Shown piece by piece: positions 16,234-25,196 of a DNA stretch of 28,512 nt. This stretch comes from JBKEDG01 sp047973085 (GTDB taxonomy: Bacteria > Bacillota_I > Bacilli_A > JBKEDG01). The position numbers were made by a program, and so were the translations under genes. The first letter of the stretch is position 1, and each line of letters opens with the position of its first letter. The notes under the pieces were generated by a model. The model was not told the DNA's origin and did no database searches. It saw nothing but the letters and a program-made list of their open reading frames with translations. The stretch lies in contig JBKEBI010000032.1 of the NCBI GenBank assembly GCA_047973085.1, forward strand, positions 1 to 28,512, read 5' to 3'.

Positions 16234-17790
16234 GTAGTTGTTGGAGAATTGGCTGCGCAAAGATTATTGACGCATCCAGAGTCAACATTTGAAATGTTTA
16301 AAAGAGATATGGGAAGTGACAAGCAATACAAAGTAAATAATAGAATTTATACCCCAACACAATTATCTAGTTTCGTTTTAGAAAGTTTAATCAATGATTT
16401 TAAAAATATAAGTGATTTCGAGATTGAAGGGGTTATTATTTCTGTACCTGCTTATTTTAATGAAAATCAAAGATATGAAACAAAAAAAGCGGGACAATCA
16501 ATAGGGTTATATGTCTTACAAGTTTTAAATGAGCCGAGTGCTGCTGCTTTATATGCAAATCAACTTGCAGATAATTTTGATAAGAGTCTGATTTTTGATT
16601 TAGGAGGGGGGACTTTTGATATTACCGTGGTTGAATGTTTCGAAAATGTATATGAGATAATTTCAATTGCTGGAGATACAAACTTAGGTGATCAAGACTA
16701 TACGCAAGTACTAGTTAATTTATGTTGTGCTAAATTGGGTGTTGAAGCAGATTCATATTTATATGCATTGTGTGAGTAGGCTAAGATGAACTTACTTAAT
16801 GATACTAGTGTTGTTAATATTAATTATAGAGAACATACTATTGAAGTGAGTTTTAGTGAGTTTTATAGAGCATTAGAGGAAATTAATAACAAGATTTTTC
16901 CTATTTTTTATAAAGCTATTACAGATGCCAAAATAAGTGATGTTAATGAATTAGAAAATATAACTTTTATTGGTGGAGGAAGTAAGCTTTATGCTTTTAG
17001 AAAATATATTTATGAATTACTTTCTACTAATAATCAGAATGAAATTTTCAATTTAGATAACGATTGCGATTTAACTGTAATCAAAGGACTAACTTTGTAT
17101 ACAGCAACATTTGGTAAAGCTAAGGGAAATTTAGATTTGATTTTAACTGATGTTTGTCCTTTTACTTTAGGTGTTAATATTCATGATAGTCAAAATAAAT
17201 TTGGAGATGGCGTAAAATTTTTACCAATAATTTCAAGAAATGAAACACTACCAACATCAAATATTCATTATGTATCACCAGTGAGAAAGAATCAGAAACA
17301 TGTTCGTGTTCGTGTATATCAAGGAGAAAGCTTAAACCTCAATAATAATTTATATTTAGGAGAAGTTATTATACCATGTAACAGTATAGAAAATAGAATT
17401 TCTATTACTTTTACATATGATATTAATTCTATCTTAAAGGTCAATATAAAAAATATAGATATGGATATAGAAAAAGAAGTTTATATTCATCATGATAAAA
17501 ATTTAAGTGAAAAAGATAAAGAGTTATTAATTGAGGAATTAAATTCTCTTAAGTATATTGATGAGCAAAAACAGAGACAAAAATATTATAAAGAAAGGTT
17601 TTATTTTACATATGAGAATTATAGTTTAGATGCTAGAAATCATTGTGAAGATTTAATTCAATTATATGAAAATTCAATTTTAACTGGAACTAATAAAGAG
17701 CAGTGATTGCTAGAAGAACAGATTGATGATTTTCTAAATACAAAAGTAAATCTAATAGTTGAGGGCAGTGATAAATCTATTGTATCGTAA
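16202..17790 (+). pseudogene. Decayed HscC-type Hsp70 chaperone gene
   Basis: One reading frame carries an HscC-like Hsp70, but with three lesions. First, the N-terminal 40-50 residues with the phosphate-1 loop are missing; similarity starts at about ESGSVVVGELAAQRLLTHPE. Second, a TAG at 16777-16779 splits YLYALCE from AKMNLLND. Third, a TGA at 17704-17706 separates the last 27 codons, which end at TAA 17788-17790. Surviving motifs include DLGGGTFDITVVE, NEPSAAAL, SVPAYFNENQR, GGGSKLYAFRKYI and LTDVCPFTLGV, the last typical of HscC. Without the N-terminal loop it could not hydrolyse ATP normally. The two ORF pieces (16249-16779 and 16786-17706) are in the same frame. Confidence 0.85.
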
Positions 17791-17841
17791 AGATAATTAA
17801 AGTTGCTAAAATTTATTATAATAATTTTTAAAGTAATAAAG

Positions 17842-17879
17842 AGTAAATTTTTTGTTGAAAGCTAAAGTTTACTTTTTTA
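17842..17879 (+). terminator. Possible Rho-independent terminator before the citrate locus
   Basis: AGTAAA (17842-17847) pairs with TTTACT (17868-17873), with A-rich and T-rich sequence extending the stem and a run of seven T after it. The 20-base loop is long, so efficiency may be modest. Confidence 0.5.
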
Positions 17880-17964
17880 TTATCGATATATTCTAAAATA
17901 GACTGTTATATTTAATTTACTTTTTTAATTTTCACATTATTTATAATAAAACATTGAAAAACTA

Positions 17965-17992
17965 TTGACTTTTTATGAAAGTAGGATAGAAT
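17965..17992 (+). promoter_or_regulatory. Promoter of the citrate carrier gene
   Basis: TTGACT (17965-17970) and TAGAAT (17987-17992) are separated by 16 bases and lie 40 bases before the carrier's start codon. The expected transcription start, near 17999, falls at the edge of the palindromic operator. Confidence 0.65.
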
Positions 17993-17996
17993 AAAG

Positions 17997-18018
17997 GTAT
18001 AATTGTATACAATTATAC
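17997..18018. promoter_or_regulatory. Perfect 22-bp palindrome, candidate operator of the GntR regulator
   Basis: The 22 bases are a perfect palindrome centred on the TATA of TTGTATACAA, with GT and AC at the core as in GntR-family sites, and AT-rich outer arms. The site overlaps the predicted transcription start and lies directly before the AGGAGGG ribosome binding site. Protein bound here would be expected to block transcription. No second copy is visible before citE. Confidence 0.65.
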
Positions 18019-18032
18019 AGGAGGGAAAGTAT

Positions 18033-19391
18033 ATGAAAAAATTTAGTGAACTTTTTAGTTCAAAAGAAGCTAAGTGGAATGGGATTCCGAATTTAGTCTT
18101 TCTATTTATGTTAGTAGTTTCGATTGTAGTAATTTATTTGCCCGATTCTGAAGGTGTTGTTGGAGGATATATTAGTTCAAGTTTTCTTGTAATATTGTCT
18201 CTTCTTGCAGTTTTTGGAATCTTTTTTGGAGAAATTGGAGATAGAATTCCAGTTTGGAACAAATTTATTGGTGGTGGAACGATTCTTGTGTTCTTCGCAG
18301 CTTCATTAATGGGAACGTATAAGCTTGTTCCTGATGTTTTTATGAATGAGGTTGTTGTTTTCTATAATGATAGTCCGGTTGTATTTTTAGATTTATTCAT
18401 TTCTGCTTTAATTGTAGGTTCAGTACTTACTGTAAACCGTAAGATTTTATTAAAATCTGTTGTAGGATATATTCCTTTAATTTTAATTGGTGTAGCAGGT
18501 GCTTGTGGACTTGGAGTTGTTGTAGGACTTCTATTTGGGAAAGCGCCTTTAGATGTAATTCAAAACTATGTATTGCCAATCATGGGTGGAGGTACTGGAG
18601 CTGGAGCACTTCCAATGTCTGAGATGTATGAGTCTGCTACTGGTGAAAGTGCTGAAGTTTGGTTTGGTTTTGCCATTTCAATTCTTACAATTGCTAATAT
18701 TTTTGCAATTATAGTGGGTGGACTTTTAAATGGTCTTGGAGAGAAAAACCCTGCTTTAACAGGTAATGGACAACTGATTAAAACAGGTAGTGATGATAAT
18801 ATTGAAAAAGAAGAGTGGGAAGATTATAAAGTAGAACATAAAGATTTTGCCGCAGCATTATTTTTTACAGGGATTTTATTTGCCTTTTCAGTTTTCTTAG
18901 CTGATTTATGGTCAGTACATATTGCTCCAATTGTGAATTTCAATTTACATGAGCTAGCTATTTTAGTAATTATGGTAATTTTATTAAATGCATTTAAATT
19001 AGCTCCAATAGGTTTAAAAGCTGGTGCTAAGTCTATGCAACAATTCTTTGTTAAAAATACTTTATGGGTTCTAATGGCAGCTGTTGGAATGACAACTGAT
19101 TTTAATGAGATTATCAAAGCATTTACATTTGCTAATGCTCCTATTGCTCTTGCTATAGTCCTAGGTGCAGTTATTGCAATTATGGCATTTTCTAAATTAT
19201 TTAAGTTCTATGCGATTGAGGCTGCAATTACAGCAGGACTTTGTATGGCAAACCGTGGTGGAAGTGGAGATGTTGCAGTTCTTGGTGCAGCTAAAAGAAT
19301 GGATCTTATCTCTTTTGCACAAATTTCTTCAAGAGTTGGTGGAGCAATTATGCTAATTATTGCAAGTATTATATTTGGAATATTTTCTTAA
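18033..19391 (+). CDS. citS: 2-hydroxycarboxylate (citrate) transporter, CitS/CimH family
   Basis: 452 residues from ATG 18033; AGGAGGG at 18019-18025 sets this start rather than the ATG at 18003. This is a membrane carrier with about eleven hydrophobic segments. The two signature re-entrant loops of the 2HCT family are present: PIMGGGTGAGALPMSEMYE in the middle and CMANRGGSGDVAVLGAAKR near the C-terminus. It would import citrate (or malate) with Na+ or H+; the motif does not distinguish the coupling ion. Its own promoter and operator suggest regulation separate from the lyase genes. The stop overlaps the convergent regulator gene by three bases, with no terminator between them. Given the neighbouring citrate lyase genes, citrate is the likely substrate. 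Confidence 0.88.
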   Translation: MKKFSELFSSKEAKWNGIPNLVFLFMLVVSIVVIYLPDSEGVVGGYISSSFLVILSLLAVFGIFFGEIGDRIPVWNKFIGGGTILVFFAASLMGTYKLVPDVFMNEVVVFYNDSPVVFLDLFISALIVGSVLTVNRKILLKSVVGYIPLILIGVAGACGLGVVVGLLFGKAPLDVIQNYVLPIMGGGTGAGALPMSEMYESATGESAEVWFGFAISILTIANIFAIIVGGLLNGLGEKNPALTGNGQLIKTGSDDNIEKEEWEDYKVEHKDFAAALFFTGILFAFSVFLADLWSVHIAPIVNFNLHELAILVIMVILLNAFKLAPIGLKAGAKSMQQFFVKNTLWVLMAAVGMTTDFNEIIKAFTFANAPIALAIVLGAVIAIMAFSKLFKFYAIEAAITAGLCMANRGGSGDVAVLGAAKRMDLISFAQISSRVGGAIMLIIASIIFGIFS

Positions 19392-20023
19392 TTAAAATAT
19401 TGTGATATAATCTCTTGAAATGCGCCTTGTAAATGTGCTTCATTTAATTTACAAGCTAAGTCAATATTGTTGTTTGCAAGCGCTTCATGAATGTTTTTAT
19501 GTTCTTGAAGTGCTTGTTTTATTCTAGAGTGTGATGACAAAGTATTATTTTTAATTTTTGCTACAAGAACACTATAACTTTTCAGTAAATTTCTTGTAGT
19601 GTCAAGTGTAATGTGTTCATAAATAATATTTGTAAATTTTGCAATTTCTATTCTTGCTTTATCAAAATTATTCTCATCAATTAAATTTTGAGAAGTTGTA
19701 ATATTTGTACCAAGTTTATCAATGAATTCAATGTCATTTGCTGCAAAACGAATTAACATATTTTCAAGAGCAAGTCGTACACGATAAAGTTCTTCAATAT
19801 TTTCTGCTGAGATTTCAACAATTTTTAATCTACCATTAACTTGTCGTACAATAATCCCTTCAATTTCAAGCTTTTTTATAGCTTCTCTTAAAGGGGTACG
19901 GCTTACTCTATATTGGTTAGCTAAGTTTATTTCACTTATCTTTTGACCAAAGTCAATTTTATTGTTTATAAAGTCAGATTTAATCTGATTATATATTATA
20001 TCGCTAGTATTAATGCGTTTCAT
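19388..20023 (-). CDS. GntR-family (FCD) regulator of citrate metabolism, CitO-like
   Basis: 211 residues from ATG 20023 (GAGGTGAT upstream). Residues 1-70 form a winged helix-turn-helix, with ANQYRVSRTPLREAIKKLE as the recognition region. Residues about 80-205 are an all-helical FCD ligand domain; EHKNIHEAL and NEAHL supply His residues of the metal-citrate pocket found in this group. Known CitO/CimR-type regulators activate citrate genes when citrate is bound. The gene lies between the carrier and the lyase operon, opposite in direction to both, so it is divergent from citE with only 60 bases between start codons. The palindrome at 17997-18018 is its probable target. Whether it activates or represses cannot be read from the sequence. 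Confidence 0.85.
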   Translation of the reverse strand: MKRINTSDIIYNQIKSDFINNKIDFGQKISEINLANQYRVSRTPLREAIKKLEIEGIIVRQVNGRLKIVEISAENIEELYRVRLALENMLIRFAANDIEFIDKLGTNITTSQNLIDENNFDKARIEIAKFTNIIYEHITLDTTRNLLKSYSVLVAKIKNNTLSSHSRIKQALQEHKNIHEALANNNIDLACKLNEAHLQGAFQEIISQYFN

Positions 20024-20041
20024 ATTATCACCTCAAGAAAT

Positions 20042-20050
20042 ATTATAACA
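20042..20050 (-). promoter_or_regulatory. Extended -10 promoter of the GntR regulator
   Basis: On the minus strand TGTTATAAT is a perfect extended -10 element (TGnTATAAT) 18 bases before the start codon. The -35 position is poor (ATCACT), which extended -10 promoters tolerate. The leader would be only about a dozen bases. Confidence 0.45.
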
Positions 20051-20083
20051 CAAATTACTATGAGAGTGATACAAGGAGGAAGA

Positions 20084-20983
20084 ATGAAAAATAAAAGTTT
20101 AAGAAGAACTATGCTGTTTTGTCCAGCAATTAACCCTAAGTTATATATAGGTGGTCCGATGTATAAGAGTGATTGTATTATTTTCGATCTTGAAGATGCA
20201 ATCAGATATGATCAAAAAGTAGAGGCCAGAGATTTACTTTGTGAGGCTTTTAAAGCTCTTGATTTTAGTGGAGTAGAAGTTTTTGTGCGAATTAATCCAT
20301 TATATACAGAGTTTGGAAGAAGTGATGTTTTAGCGCTTGTTGAAGCAGGTATTACAAGATTTAGACTACCAATGTGTGAAAATATCGAAAATGTACTAGA
20401 ACTTGATAAGTTACTAAGTGAATGTGAAGAAAAATTTAATGTTGCATCTGGAAGTTGTTTGATTCAGTGTTCAATTGAGACACCTTTAGGTGTTGAAAAT
20501 GCATTAAGTTTAGCAACAGCTTCTTCTCGTGTGACTTCAATATCATTTGGAGCAGAAGATTATACAAGATTGCTTGGAGTTGATCGTACTAAAACTGGTG
20601 AAGAGTTATTTTATGCAAGAAGTCGAGTTTGTAATGCAGCGAGTATTGCAGGTGTTGATGCAATTGATACAGTTTGGGCTGATTTCAATGATTTAGAAGG
20701 TTTTAAAAAAGAAGTATCTTTAGCAAAACAATTGGGATTTGCAGGTAAATCTTGCATTCATCCACTTCAAATCGATATAGTGCACGATACGTTTACTCCA
20801 AGTTTTGAAGAAGTAGAGAAGTCCTTAATTATTTTAGAAGAAGTTAAAAAATCTGGGATTGAAAAAGGTGGGGTAATTCAAATAGATGGAAAAATGATAG
20901 ATATTCCTGTTATTGAAAAAGCGAAAAAGATTGTTAATTTAGCACTAGGTGCTGGAATGATTGAAGGTGAATATAATGAGTAA
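20084..20983 (+). CDS. citE: Citrate lyase beta subunit (citryl-ACP lyase)
   Basis: 299 residues from ATG 20084 with a strong AAGGAGGA at 20073-20080; the upstream open frame is not used. It cleaves citryl-ACP into oxaloacetate and acetyl-ACP within the citrate lyase complex. Visible motifs are the TIM-barrel signatures FDLEDAI near residue 35, ETPLGVENA, SFGAEDYTRLLG and GKSCIHPLQ, all typical of CitE. The length is normal. It is the first gene of the lyase run, whereas in most organisms citC or citD come first. No strong housekeeping promoter lies in the 60-bp gap before it, which fits activator-dependent expression. The stop overlaps the citF start by eight bases. Confidence 0.93.
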   Translation: MKNKSLRRTMLFCPAINPKLYIGGPMYKSDCIIFDLEDAIRYDQKVEARDLLCEAFKALDFSGVEVFVRINPLYTEFGRSDVLALVEAGITRFRLPMCENIENVLELDKLLSECEEKFNVASGSCLIQCSIETPLGVENALSLATASSRVTSISFGAEDYTRLLGVDRTKTGEELFYARSRVCNAASIAGVDAIDTVWADFNDLEGFKKEVSLAKQLGFAGKSCIHPLQIDIVHDTFTPSFEEVEKSLIILEEVKKSGIEKGGVIQIDGKMIDIPVIEKAKKIVNLALGAGMIEGEYNE

Positions 20984-22511
20984 AAATAATATTCCTAATT
21001 ATATAGAAGGTTATGGAGATACTAGTGAGTATATGGGGGCTTTTAATAAGGTTGTAGACGGATACAAAAGTCAAGTAAAAATTAATAGTAGTAAGCCAAA
21101 AGATAGCAAGCTATTAAATTCATTGAGAGAAGCAATTGAAAAATCTGGGCTAAGAGATGGTATGACTATTTCATTTCATCATCACTTGAGAAATGGCGAT
21201 TATGTTTTAAATGAAGTAATGGACATAATAAGTGAAATGGGAATAAAGGATTTAGAGATTATAGCTTCAAGTATTATTGGAGTACATGCCCCACTTATTA
21301 GCCATATTAAAAATGGAGTTGTTACAAAATTAAATACATCTGGAATACGTGGAGAACTTGGAGAAGAAATTTCCAAGAATAATATTTTAAAAAGTCCTGT
21401 TATTTTTAGAAGTCATGGGGGAAGAGTTCGTGCAATTGAAGCGGGAGAGGTAGAAATTGATGTAGCATTTATTGCGGCTCCAATATGTGATCCTATGGGA
21501 AATATGAATGGGAAAGAAGGGGAGAGTGCTTTTGGTGCAATGGGTTATGCTTTTGTTGATGCAACATATGCAAAATGTGTTGTTGCAATTACTGATAATT
21601 TAGTTCCTTTTCCATTAAATAATATTTCAATTTCAATGACAGATGTTGATTATGTAGTTGAAGTAGAAAGAATTGGTGATCCTACTAAAATTGCAACAGG
21701 TGCAACTCGTATTACAAAAAATCCTACAGATCTATTAATTGCTAAGAAAGCGGCGGAAGTTTTAATTGCAACAGGAAAGGTAAAACCAGGTTTTTCTTTT
21801 CAAGCAGGTACAGGAGGCGCTAGTTTAGCAGTTTGTAAATTTCTTCGTGAATATATGGAAGAAAATGGGATTAAAGGTTCATTTGCAAGTGGTGGAATTA
21901 CAGCGTATCTAGTAGAACTTTTAGAGGCAGGATTGTTTGAAAGTTTACTTGATACTCAAACTTTTGATGGAGCAGCGGCAAGTTCACTTACTAGAAATAA
22001 GAATCATATTGAAATGAGCGCTTCTATGTATGCTAATCCACATAACAAAAGTTGCGTTGCACACCAGCTTGATTTGATGATTTTATCATGTACAGAAATT
22101 GATGTAGATTTTAATATTAATTCACTAACTTCTTCTAATGGAATTATTATGGGAGCTCTTGGGGGTGCTCCAGATACTGCTGCAGGTTCTGATATTACAG
22201 TTGTAGTTGCACCTTCAATGCGTTCTAGACTTCCAATTGTTTTAGATAAAGTTACTAATATAGTAACACCAGGGGACACTATTGATGTTTTAGTAACTGA
22301 GCGTGGTGTTTGTGTGAATCCTAGAAGAAAAGAATTGGAAAAACAGCTTAATGAAGCTGGAATAAAAACCAAAAATATTATACAATTAAGAGAAGAAATA
22401 GTGAAAATTACAAAAGAACCTGTAAAAAATGAATATACAGACAACATTGTAGGTATTGTTGAATATCGTGATGGAACTGTAATTGATGTTATTAAACAAG
22501 TAAAAGAGTAG
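20976..22511 (+). CDS. citF: Citrate lyase alpha subunit (citrate:acetyl-ACP transferase)
   Basis: 511 residues from ATG 20976, with GAAGGTGA upstream; the ATG lies inside the end of citE. It exchanges the acetyl group on the acyl carrier protein for citrate. Typical stretches include ISFHHHLRNGDYVLN near residue 70, IRSHGGRVRAIEAGE-like sequence, AAPICDPMGNMNGKEGESAFGA in two parts, and the C-terminal GALGGAPDTAAGSDITVVVAP. The length matches the family (about 510). Translational overlap with citE suits two subunits needed in equal amounts. Confidence 0.93.
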   Translation: MSKNNIPNYIEGYGDTSEYMGAFNKVVDGYKSQVKINSSKPKDSKLLNSLREAIEKSGLRDGMTISFHHHLRNGDYVLNEVMDIISEMGIKDLEIIASSIIGVHAPLISHIKNGVVTKLNTSGIRGELGEEISKNNILKSPVIFRSHGGRVRAIEAGEVEIDVAFIAAPICDPMGNMNGKEGESAFGAMGYAFVDATYAKCVVAITDNLVPFPLNNISISMTDVDYVVEVERIGDPTKIATGATRITKNPTDLLIAKKAAEVLIATGKVKPGFSFQAGTGGASLAVCKFLREYMEENGIKGSFASGGITAYLVELLEAGLFESLLDTQTFDGAAASSLTRNKNHIEMSASMYANPHNKSCVAHQLDLMILSCTEIDVDFNINSLTSSNGIIMGALGGAPDTAAGSDITVVVAPSMRSRLPIVLDKVTNIVTPGDTIDVLVTERGVCVNPRRKELEKQLNEAGIKTKNIIQLREEIVKITKEPVKNEYTDNIVGIVEYRDGTVIDVIKQVKE

Positions 22512-22522
22512 ATGGTGGAATT

Positions 22523-23815
22523 ATGGATATAAAAGAACTAATTTTAAGAGACCGTGAACAGAGAATGAATTTGATAAAAGATGTTATTGTAGAACATAAT
22601 TTATTCGTTATTATTATTAAATGTAATGTATGTGGTGATCAAAAGAATTTTGCATGTTTTGAGTTTTTAAAAAAGTATTTTTTAAATCAAATTTTAAATA
22701 CTTTTACTATCCATAGTTATGATTATTATGAAAGTTATGATGGAAATTATTTTTTAGTTCAAATTGAAGATGATTCAGAAATTTCTGTAAAGAAAAAATT
22801 GGTAGATTTAGAAAATGGTGTTTTTGGTCGAGTAATTGACTTGGATTTATATACTAATTTAGAAAAATCAGTAAGTAGAAATGATTTGAGTATAAAACCT
22901 AGAAGGTGTATTGTATGTGGAAATTCAACTATTTCATGTATGAGAAATTCAGTTCATACTGTCGATGAAGTGTTGATGCATACTCAGGATTTAATTCAAA
23001 AAGATTTAATAAAAAATCTTGCAGAAATTGTTAAAGATTCAATGTATGAAGAAGTAAGTGCTGAGCCTAAGTTTGGCCTTGTTACTAAAAATACAAATGG
23101 TAAACATCAGGATATGAGTTATGATACATTCACTGCCAGTATCGAAGCTATAAATAAATATGTTGAAGAATATGCGAGAGTTGGATTTGATATAAATGAT
23201 GATAGTTTTACAATTCTTCGAGAAATAGGTAAAAGAGCAGAAGTTGCAATGTATGAAGCAACAGGAAATATTAATACTCATAAAGGTACAATTTTTATTC
23301 TTGGATTTTTAGTTCCAAGTATAGTAGATGCTTTATATAATAATAAGCCATTTATTGAAGTATCCAATACAATTAAATATTTAGCTAAAGATATTATGCT
23401 TGACTTTAATATGAAAAGTGCAATAACAGCAGGAGAAAAAGCGTTTATAAAATATGATATTACTGGTGTTAGAGGCGAGGTTTTTAGTGGACTTGAAAAA
23501 GTTTTTGAAGCAGTTGAGAAATTTATAGACTACGATACCGATAATAACAGTCTAGTAATAGATTTATTGCTAAATTTTATGTCTTGTGTTGATGATACTG
23601 TTATTCTTAGTCGTAGAGAGGTTGGCTTTCTAGACTATGTTAAAGGAGTTGCTCAAGAAATAATAGAGCAAGGTGGATATAGAAGTGATGTGGGAAAAAA
23701 TCTTGTGGATGAGTATACTACAGATTTTATTTATCAAAATATTTCGCCAGGGGGAAGTGCAGATATGACAATTGCTTCTTTGATTTTATTAAAAATAGTG
23801 AGTAACTTTTATTAG
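22523..23815 (+). CDS. citXG: Fused CitX-CitG: prosthetic group synthase and transferase for citrate lyase
   Basis: 430 residues, beginning 11 bases after citF. Residues 1-165 match CitX, the transferase that attaches the phosphoribosyl-dephospho-CoA group to apo-ACP; the signature RRCIVCGNSTISCMRNSVHT lies near residues 127-146. Residues about 170-430 match CitG, which makes the triphosphoribosyl-dephospho-CoA precursor from dephospho-CoA and ATP; EVSAEPKFGLVTKNTNGKHQ near 177 and NTHKGTIFILGFL near 250 are diagnostic. In many bacteria these are two genes; fusions are known and channel the precursor to its transfer step. No stop or ribosome binding site occurs at the domain join. Both activities are needed only for citrate lyase maturation. 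Confidence 0.9.
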   Translation: MDIKELILRDREQRMNLIKDVIVEHNLFVIIIKCNVCGDQKNFACFEFLKKYFLNQILNTFTIHSYDYYESYDGNYFLVQIEDDSEISVKKKLVDLENGVFGRVIDLDLYTNLEKSVSRNDLSIKPRRCIVCGNSTISCMRNSVHTVDEVLMHTQDLIQKDLIKNLAEIVKDSMYEEVSAEPKFGLVTKNTNGKHQDMSYDTFTASIEAINKYVEEYARVGFDINDDSFTILREIGKRAEVAMYEATGNINTHKGTIFILGFLVPSIVDALYNNKPFIEVSNTIKYLAKDIMLDFNMKSAITAGEKAFIKYDITGVRGEVFSGLEKVFEAVEKFIDYDTDNNSLVIDLLLNFMSCVDDTVILSRREVGFLDYVKGVAQEIIEQGGYRSDVGKNLVDEYTTDFIYQNISPGGSADMTIASLILLKIVSNFY

Positions 23816-23823
23816 GAGAAATT

Positions 23824-24849
23824 ATGTATTATACAAAAAGAGTATTAAGAAGTAGTTTTGATAAGGAAAAGTATAAAGCGCTTTTAAGCAAGAATGAATT
23901 AGATTATAGTGAATGTGATTTTGAATTTGGTATTTTTGATGAAGATTTATTAATAGGTGCAATCGCACTAGATAATAATTGTATTAAGCAAATTTGTGTT
24001 GATAAAAAATATCAAGGTGAAGGTATTACTGCAACACTTGTTTCAGAAATAATTAGATTTGCAAATAATAAAGGAATTATTGATTTGTTTGTTTTTACAA
24101 AACCTGATTATGAACAACTCTTTGTTTCTTTAGGATTTAATAGTATATGTAAAATTGATAAAGTGGTTCTTTTAGAAAACAAAAGAGATGGTATCAATCA
24201 ATATGTAGATGAATTAAAACAAAGTTTTGTTAATAAACATAAAGTAGGGGCTTTAGTGATGAATCTAAATCCGATTACAAAAGGGCATTTATATTTGATT
24301 GAAAAAGCATTAGAGCAAGCAGACCATGTACATTTATTTTTGGTTAAAGAAGATAAGTCGTCTTTTCCATATGAAGTGCGTTTAAAATTACTAGAAGAAA
24401 GCGTGAGCTACTTAAGCAATTTGACTATTCACTCAGGTAGTGACTATATTATATCTAGTTTAACTTTTCCAACTTATTTTATTAAAAGCAGTGCTGATAT
24501 TGATAAATCCTATCCGTTACTAGATGCTAGTATTTTTGCTGACTATATTGCTAAAGCATTAAATATAACTGTGAGATTTGTAGGAAGTGAGCCTTATTCA
24601 AAAACAACAAATGTATATAATAAAGTATTAAAAGCAGAACTTCCTAAATTTGGTATTGAAGTAATTGAGATTGATAGAGTTAAAATTAATGGAGAAATAG
24701 TTAGTGCTTCTAAAGTTAGAAATTGTATTAAAAGTGATGATATCTCTAGTATAGTTAATTTTGTTCCAGAAGCAGTAGTAAAATTTTTAAAAACAAAAGC
24801 AGGAAAAGATATAATTAAAAAAATTAAGAATAGTGAAAGTAGACATTAG
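23824..24849 (+). CDS. citC: Citrate lyase synthetase ([citrate (pro-3S)-lyase] ligase)
   Basis: 341 residues, eight bases after citXG, with TTAGGAGAAATT before the ATG. It acetylates the thiol of the CitD prosthetic group using acetate and ATP, turning on citrate lyase. Residues about 1-120 form a GNAT-like acyltransferase domain (ICVDKKYQGEGITATLVSE). Residues about 140-330 form a nucleotidyltransferase domain with MNLNPITKGHLYLIEKA (the H/GH nucleotide-binding motif region), VKEDKSSFPYEVRLKLLEE and the late SASKVRN. The length is normal. Its position between citXG and citD departs from the common citC-D-E-F order. Confidence 0.92.
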   Translation: MYYTKRVLRSSFDKEKYKALLSKNELDYSECDFEFGIFDEDLLIGAIALDNNCIKQICVDKKYQGEGITATLVSEIIRFANNKGIIDLFVFTKPDYEQLFVSLGFNSICKIDKVVLLENKRDGINQYVDELKQSFVNKHKVGALVMNLNPITKGHLYLIEKALEQADHVHLFLVKEDKSSFPYEVRLKLLEESVSYLSNLTIHSGSDYIISSLTFPTYFIKSSADIDKSYPLLDASIFADYIAKALNITVRFVGSEPYSKTTNVYNKVLKAELPKFGIEVIEIDRVKINGEIVSASKVRNCIKSDDISSIVNFVPEAVVKFLKTKAGKDIIKKIKNSESRH

Positions 24850-24858
24850 GAGGAATCT

Positions 24859-25122
24859 ATGGAAGTAAAAAAAGAGGTAGTTATAGGAAGTGTAGAATCA
24901 AATGATATTTTGATTAAAATATCTAGTGGAAAAGGCGTTGTGATAAATCTACAAAGTTCAGTAATTAAACAATATGGTGAAGATATTAGAAATACAATTA
25001 GAAGTGTTGTGGATGAATTAGGTGTTAGTGATGTTACTATTGATGCTAGTGATAAAGGAGCGTTGGATTTCACGATTAAAGCTCGTGTTAAAACTGCTTT
25101 AAAAAGTGCATGTGAGAGCTAA
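24859..25122 (+). CDS. citD: Citrate lyase gamma subunit (acyl carrier protein)
   Basis: 87 residues, nine bases after citC, with TTAGGAGGAA upstream. This is the acyl carrier of citrate lyase. Ser14 in the conserved IGSVESNDILI is the attachment site for the 2'-(5''-phosphoribosyl)-3'-dephospho-CoA group added by CitX. The middle part (INLQSSVIKQYGEDIRNTI) matches the usual CitD sequence. It is the last lyase gene; 74 bases and a promoter-like sequence separate it from the decarboxylase genes. Confidence 0.92.
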   Translation: MEVKKEVVIGSVESNDILIKISSGKGVVINLQSSVIKQYGEDIRNTIRSVVDELGVSDVTIDASDKGALDFTIKARVKTALKSACES

Positions 25123-25137
25123 AATAATACATTATTA

Positions 25138-25165
25138 TTGATTTAATTATCGTATATGTTACAAT
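25138..25165 (+). promoter_or_regulatory. Possible internal promoter before oadA
   Basis: TTGATT (25138-25143) and TACAAT (25160-25165) lie 16 bases apart, and TGT directly before TACAAT makes an extended -10. This is the only gap of more than 20 bases within the lyase-decarboxylase run, so the decarboxylase genes may have extra expression of their own. No terminator is clear in the gap. Confidence 0.45.
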
Positions 25166-25196
25166 GTATTATGAAGAGAAATTGGAAGGAGATTAT

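Noticed and set aside
648..17706. Stop-codon reassignment or programmed readthrough, since TAA, TAG and TGA all interrupt otherwise good frames
   Set aside because: All three stops are used as normal terminators throughout the citrate genes, and the affected genes also have deletions, so ordinary decay is simpler.
19165..19356. A 63-codon ORF on the plus strand inside citS
   Set aside because: It is an out-of-frame shadow of the carrier's conserved C-terminal half and has no binding site of its own.
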